Shown in pieces: positions 5,459 to 5,506 of a stretch of DNA of 5,506 nucleotides (the stretch's first letter is position 1; each line of letters begins with the position of its first letter). Made by a program: the position numbers and the translations under genes. The notes under the pieces were generated by a model. That model was not told the DNA's origin. It worked only from the letters and a program-made list of their open reading frames with translations, and did not search any database. Location of the stretch: NCBI GenBank assembly GCA_016919605.1, contig JACXTQ010000059.1:1-5506 (forward strand), written 5' to 3'. This DNA comes from Methylovulum sp. Lineage in GTDB: Bacteria > Pseudomonadota > Gammaproteobacteria > Methylococcales > Methylomonadaceae.

Positions 5459-5506
5459 TTATGCGTGGGCAAGGGGGAATTTTTCAAAGCGTACGGGTAA
5501 TTGTTG
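5459..5506 (-). CDS. Possible C-terminal end of an unidentified gene (cut by the window edge)
   Basis: On the minus strand an open frame enters from the right edge and reads QQLPVRFEKFPLAHA before a TAA at 5461-5459. The frame is open for all 15 available codons and reads like ordinary protein, and minus-strand orientation matches fhs, whose gene begins 162 bp further on. Fifteen codons are too few to exclude chance or to name a family. If real, the gene would lie upstream of fhs, but the 162-bp gap makes separate transcription likely. Confidence 0.3.
   Translation of the reverse strand, partial: QQLPVRFEKFPLAHA

Overview
The window is ordinary chromosomal DNA from a gammaproteobacterium. 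It holds five complete protein genes or better-supported ORFs with recognisable families or clear secretion signals, two unknown secreted proteins among them, plus two genes cut by the window edges. I see no mobile element, CRISPR array, RNA gene or defence-type cluster, and nothing that qualifies as an undescribed multi-gene system. The order wrbA - DUF2069 gene - hda is one I know from Pseudomonas and related Gammaproteobacteria (the P. aeruginosa PA0949-PA0948-PA0947 block). A full-length formate-tetrahydrofolate ligase (fhs) and the general sequence style suggest a methylotroph or methanotroph such as a member of the Methylococcales; that lineage guess is inference.

Layout, left to right. 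Positions 1-1118 carry a tight minus-strand set: wrbA (1118 down to 504), a four-helix DUF2069 membrane protein (507 down to 157, overlapping wrbA by 4 bp) and the first 51 codons of hda (from 154, 2 bp beyond the DUF2069 stop, cut inside its P-loop). Just upstream on the same strand, 44 bp away, is a small exported protein of unknown function (1597 down to 1163), which may be the first gene of that transcript. The 190-bp gap 1598-1787 is a divergent intergenic region. It contains a terminator-like hairpin facing the small secreted gene and a perfect -10 box facing ubiA.

UbiA (1788-2645) is the only plus-strand gene. It is convergent with a second exported unknown protein (3467 down to 2685), which has a signal peptide and four cysteines in its mature part and a good sigma70-like promoter of its own (3513-3541). 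Upstream of that lies fhs (5296 down to 3623) with a probable weak intrinsic terminator at 3568-3592. At the right edge, a 15-codon open frame ending at 5459 may be the tail of another minus-strand gene.

Functionally these are housekeeping genes: replication control (Hda), quinone redox chemistry (WrbA), ubiquinone synthesis (UbiA) and one-carbon/folate metabolism (Fhs). WrbA and UbiA both relate to quinones, but they are divergently arranged and nothing in the sequence shows shared control. The least explained parts are the two secreted proteins.
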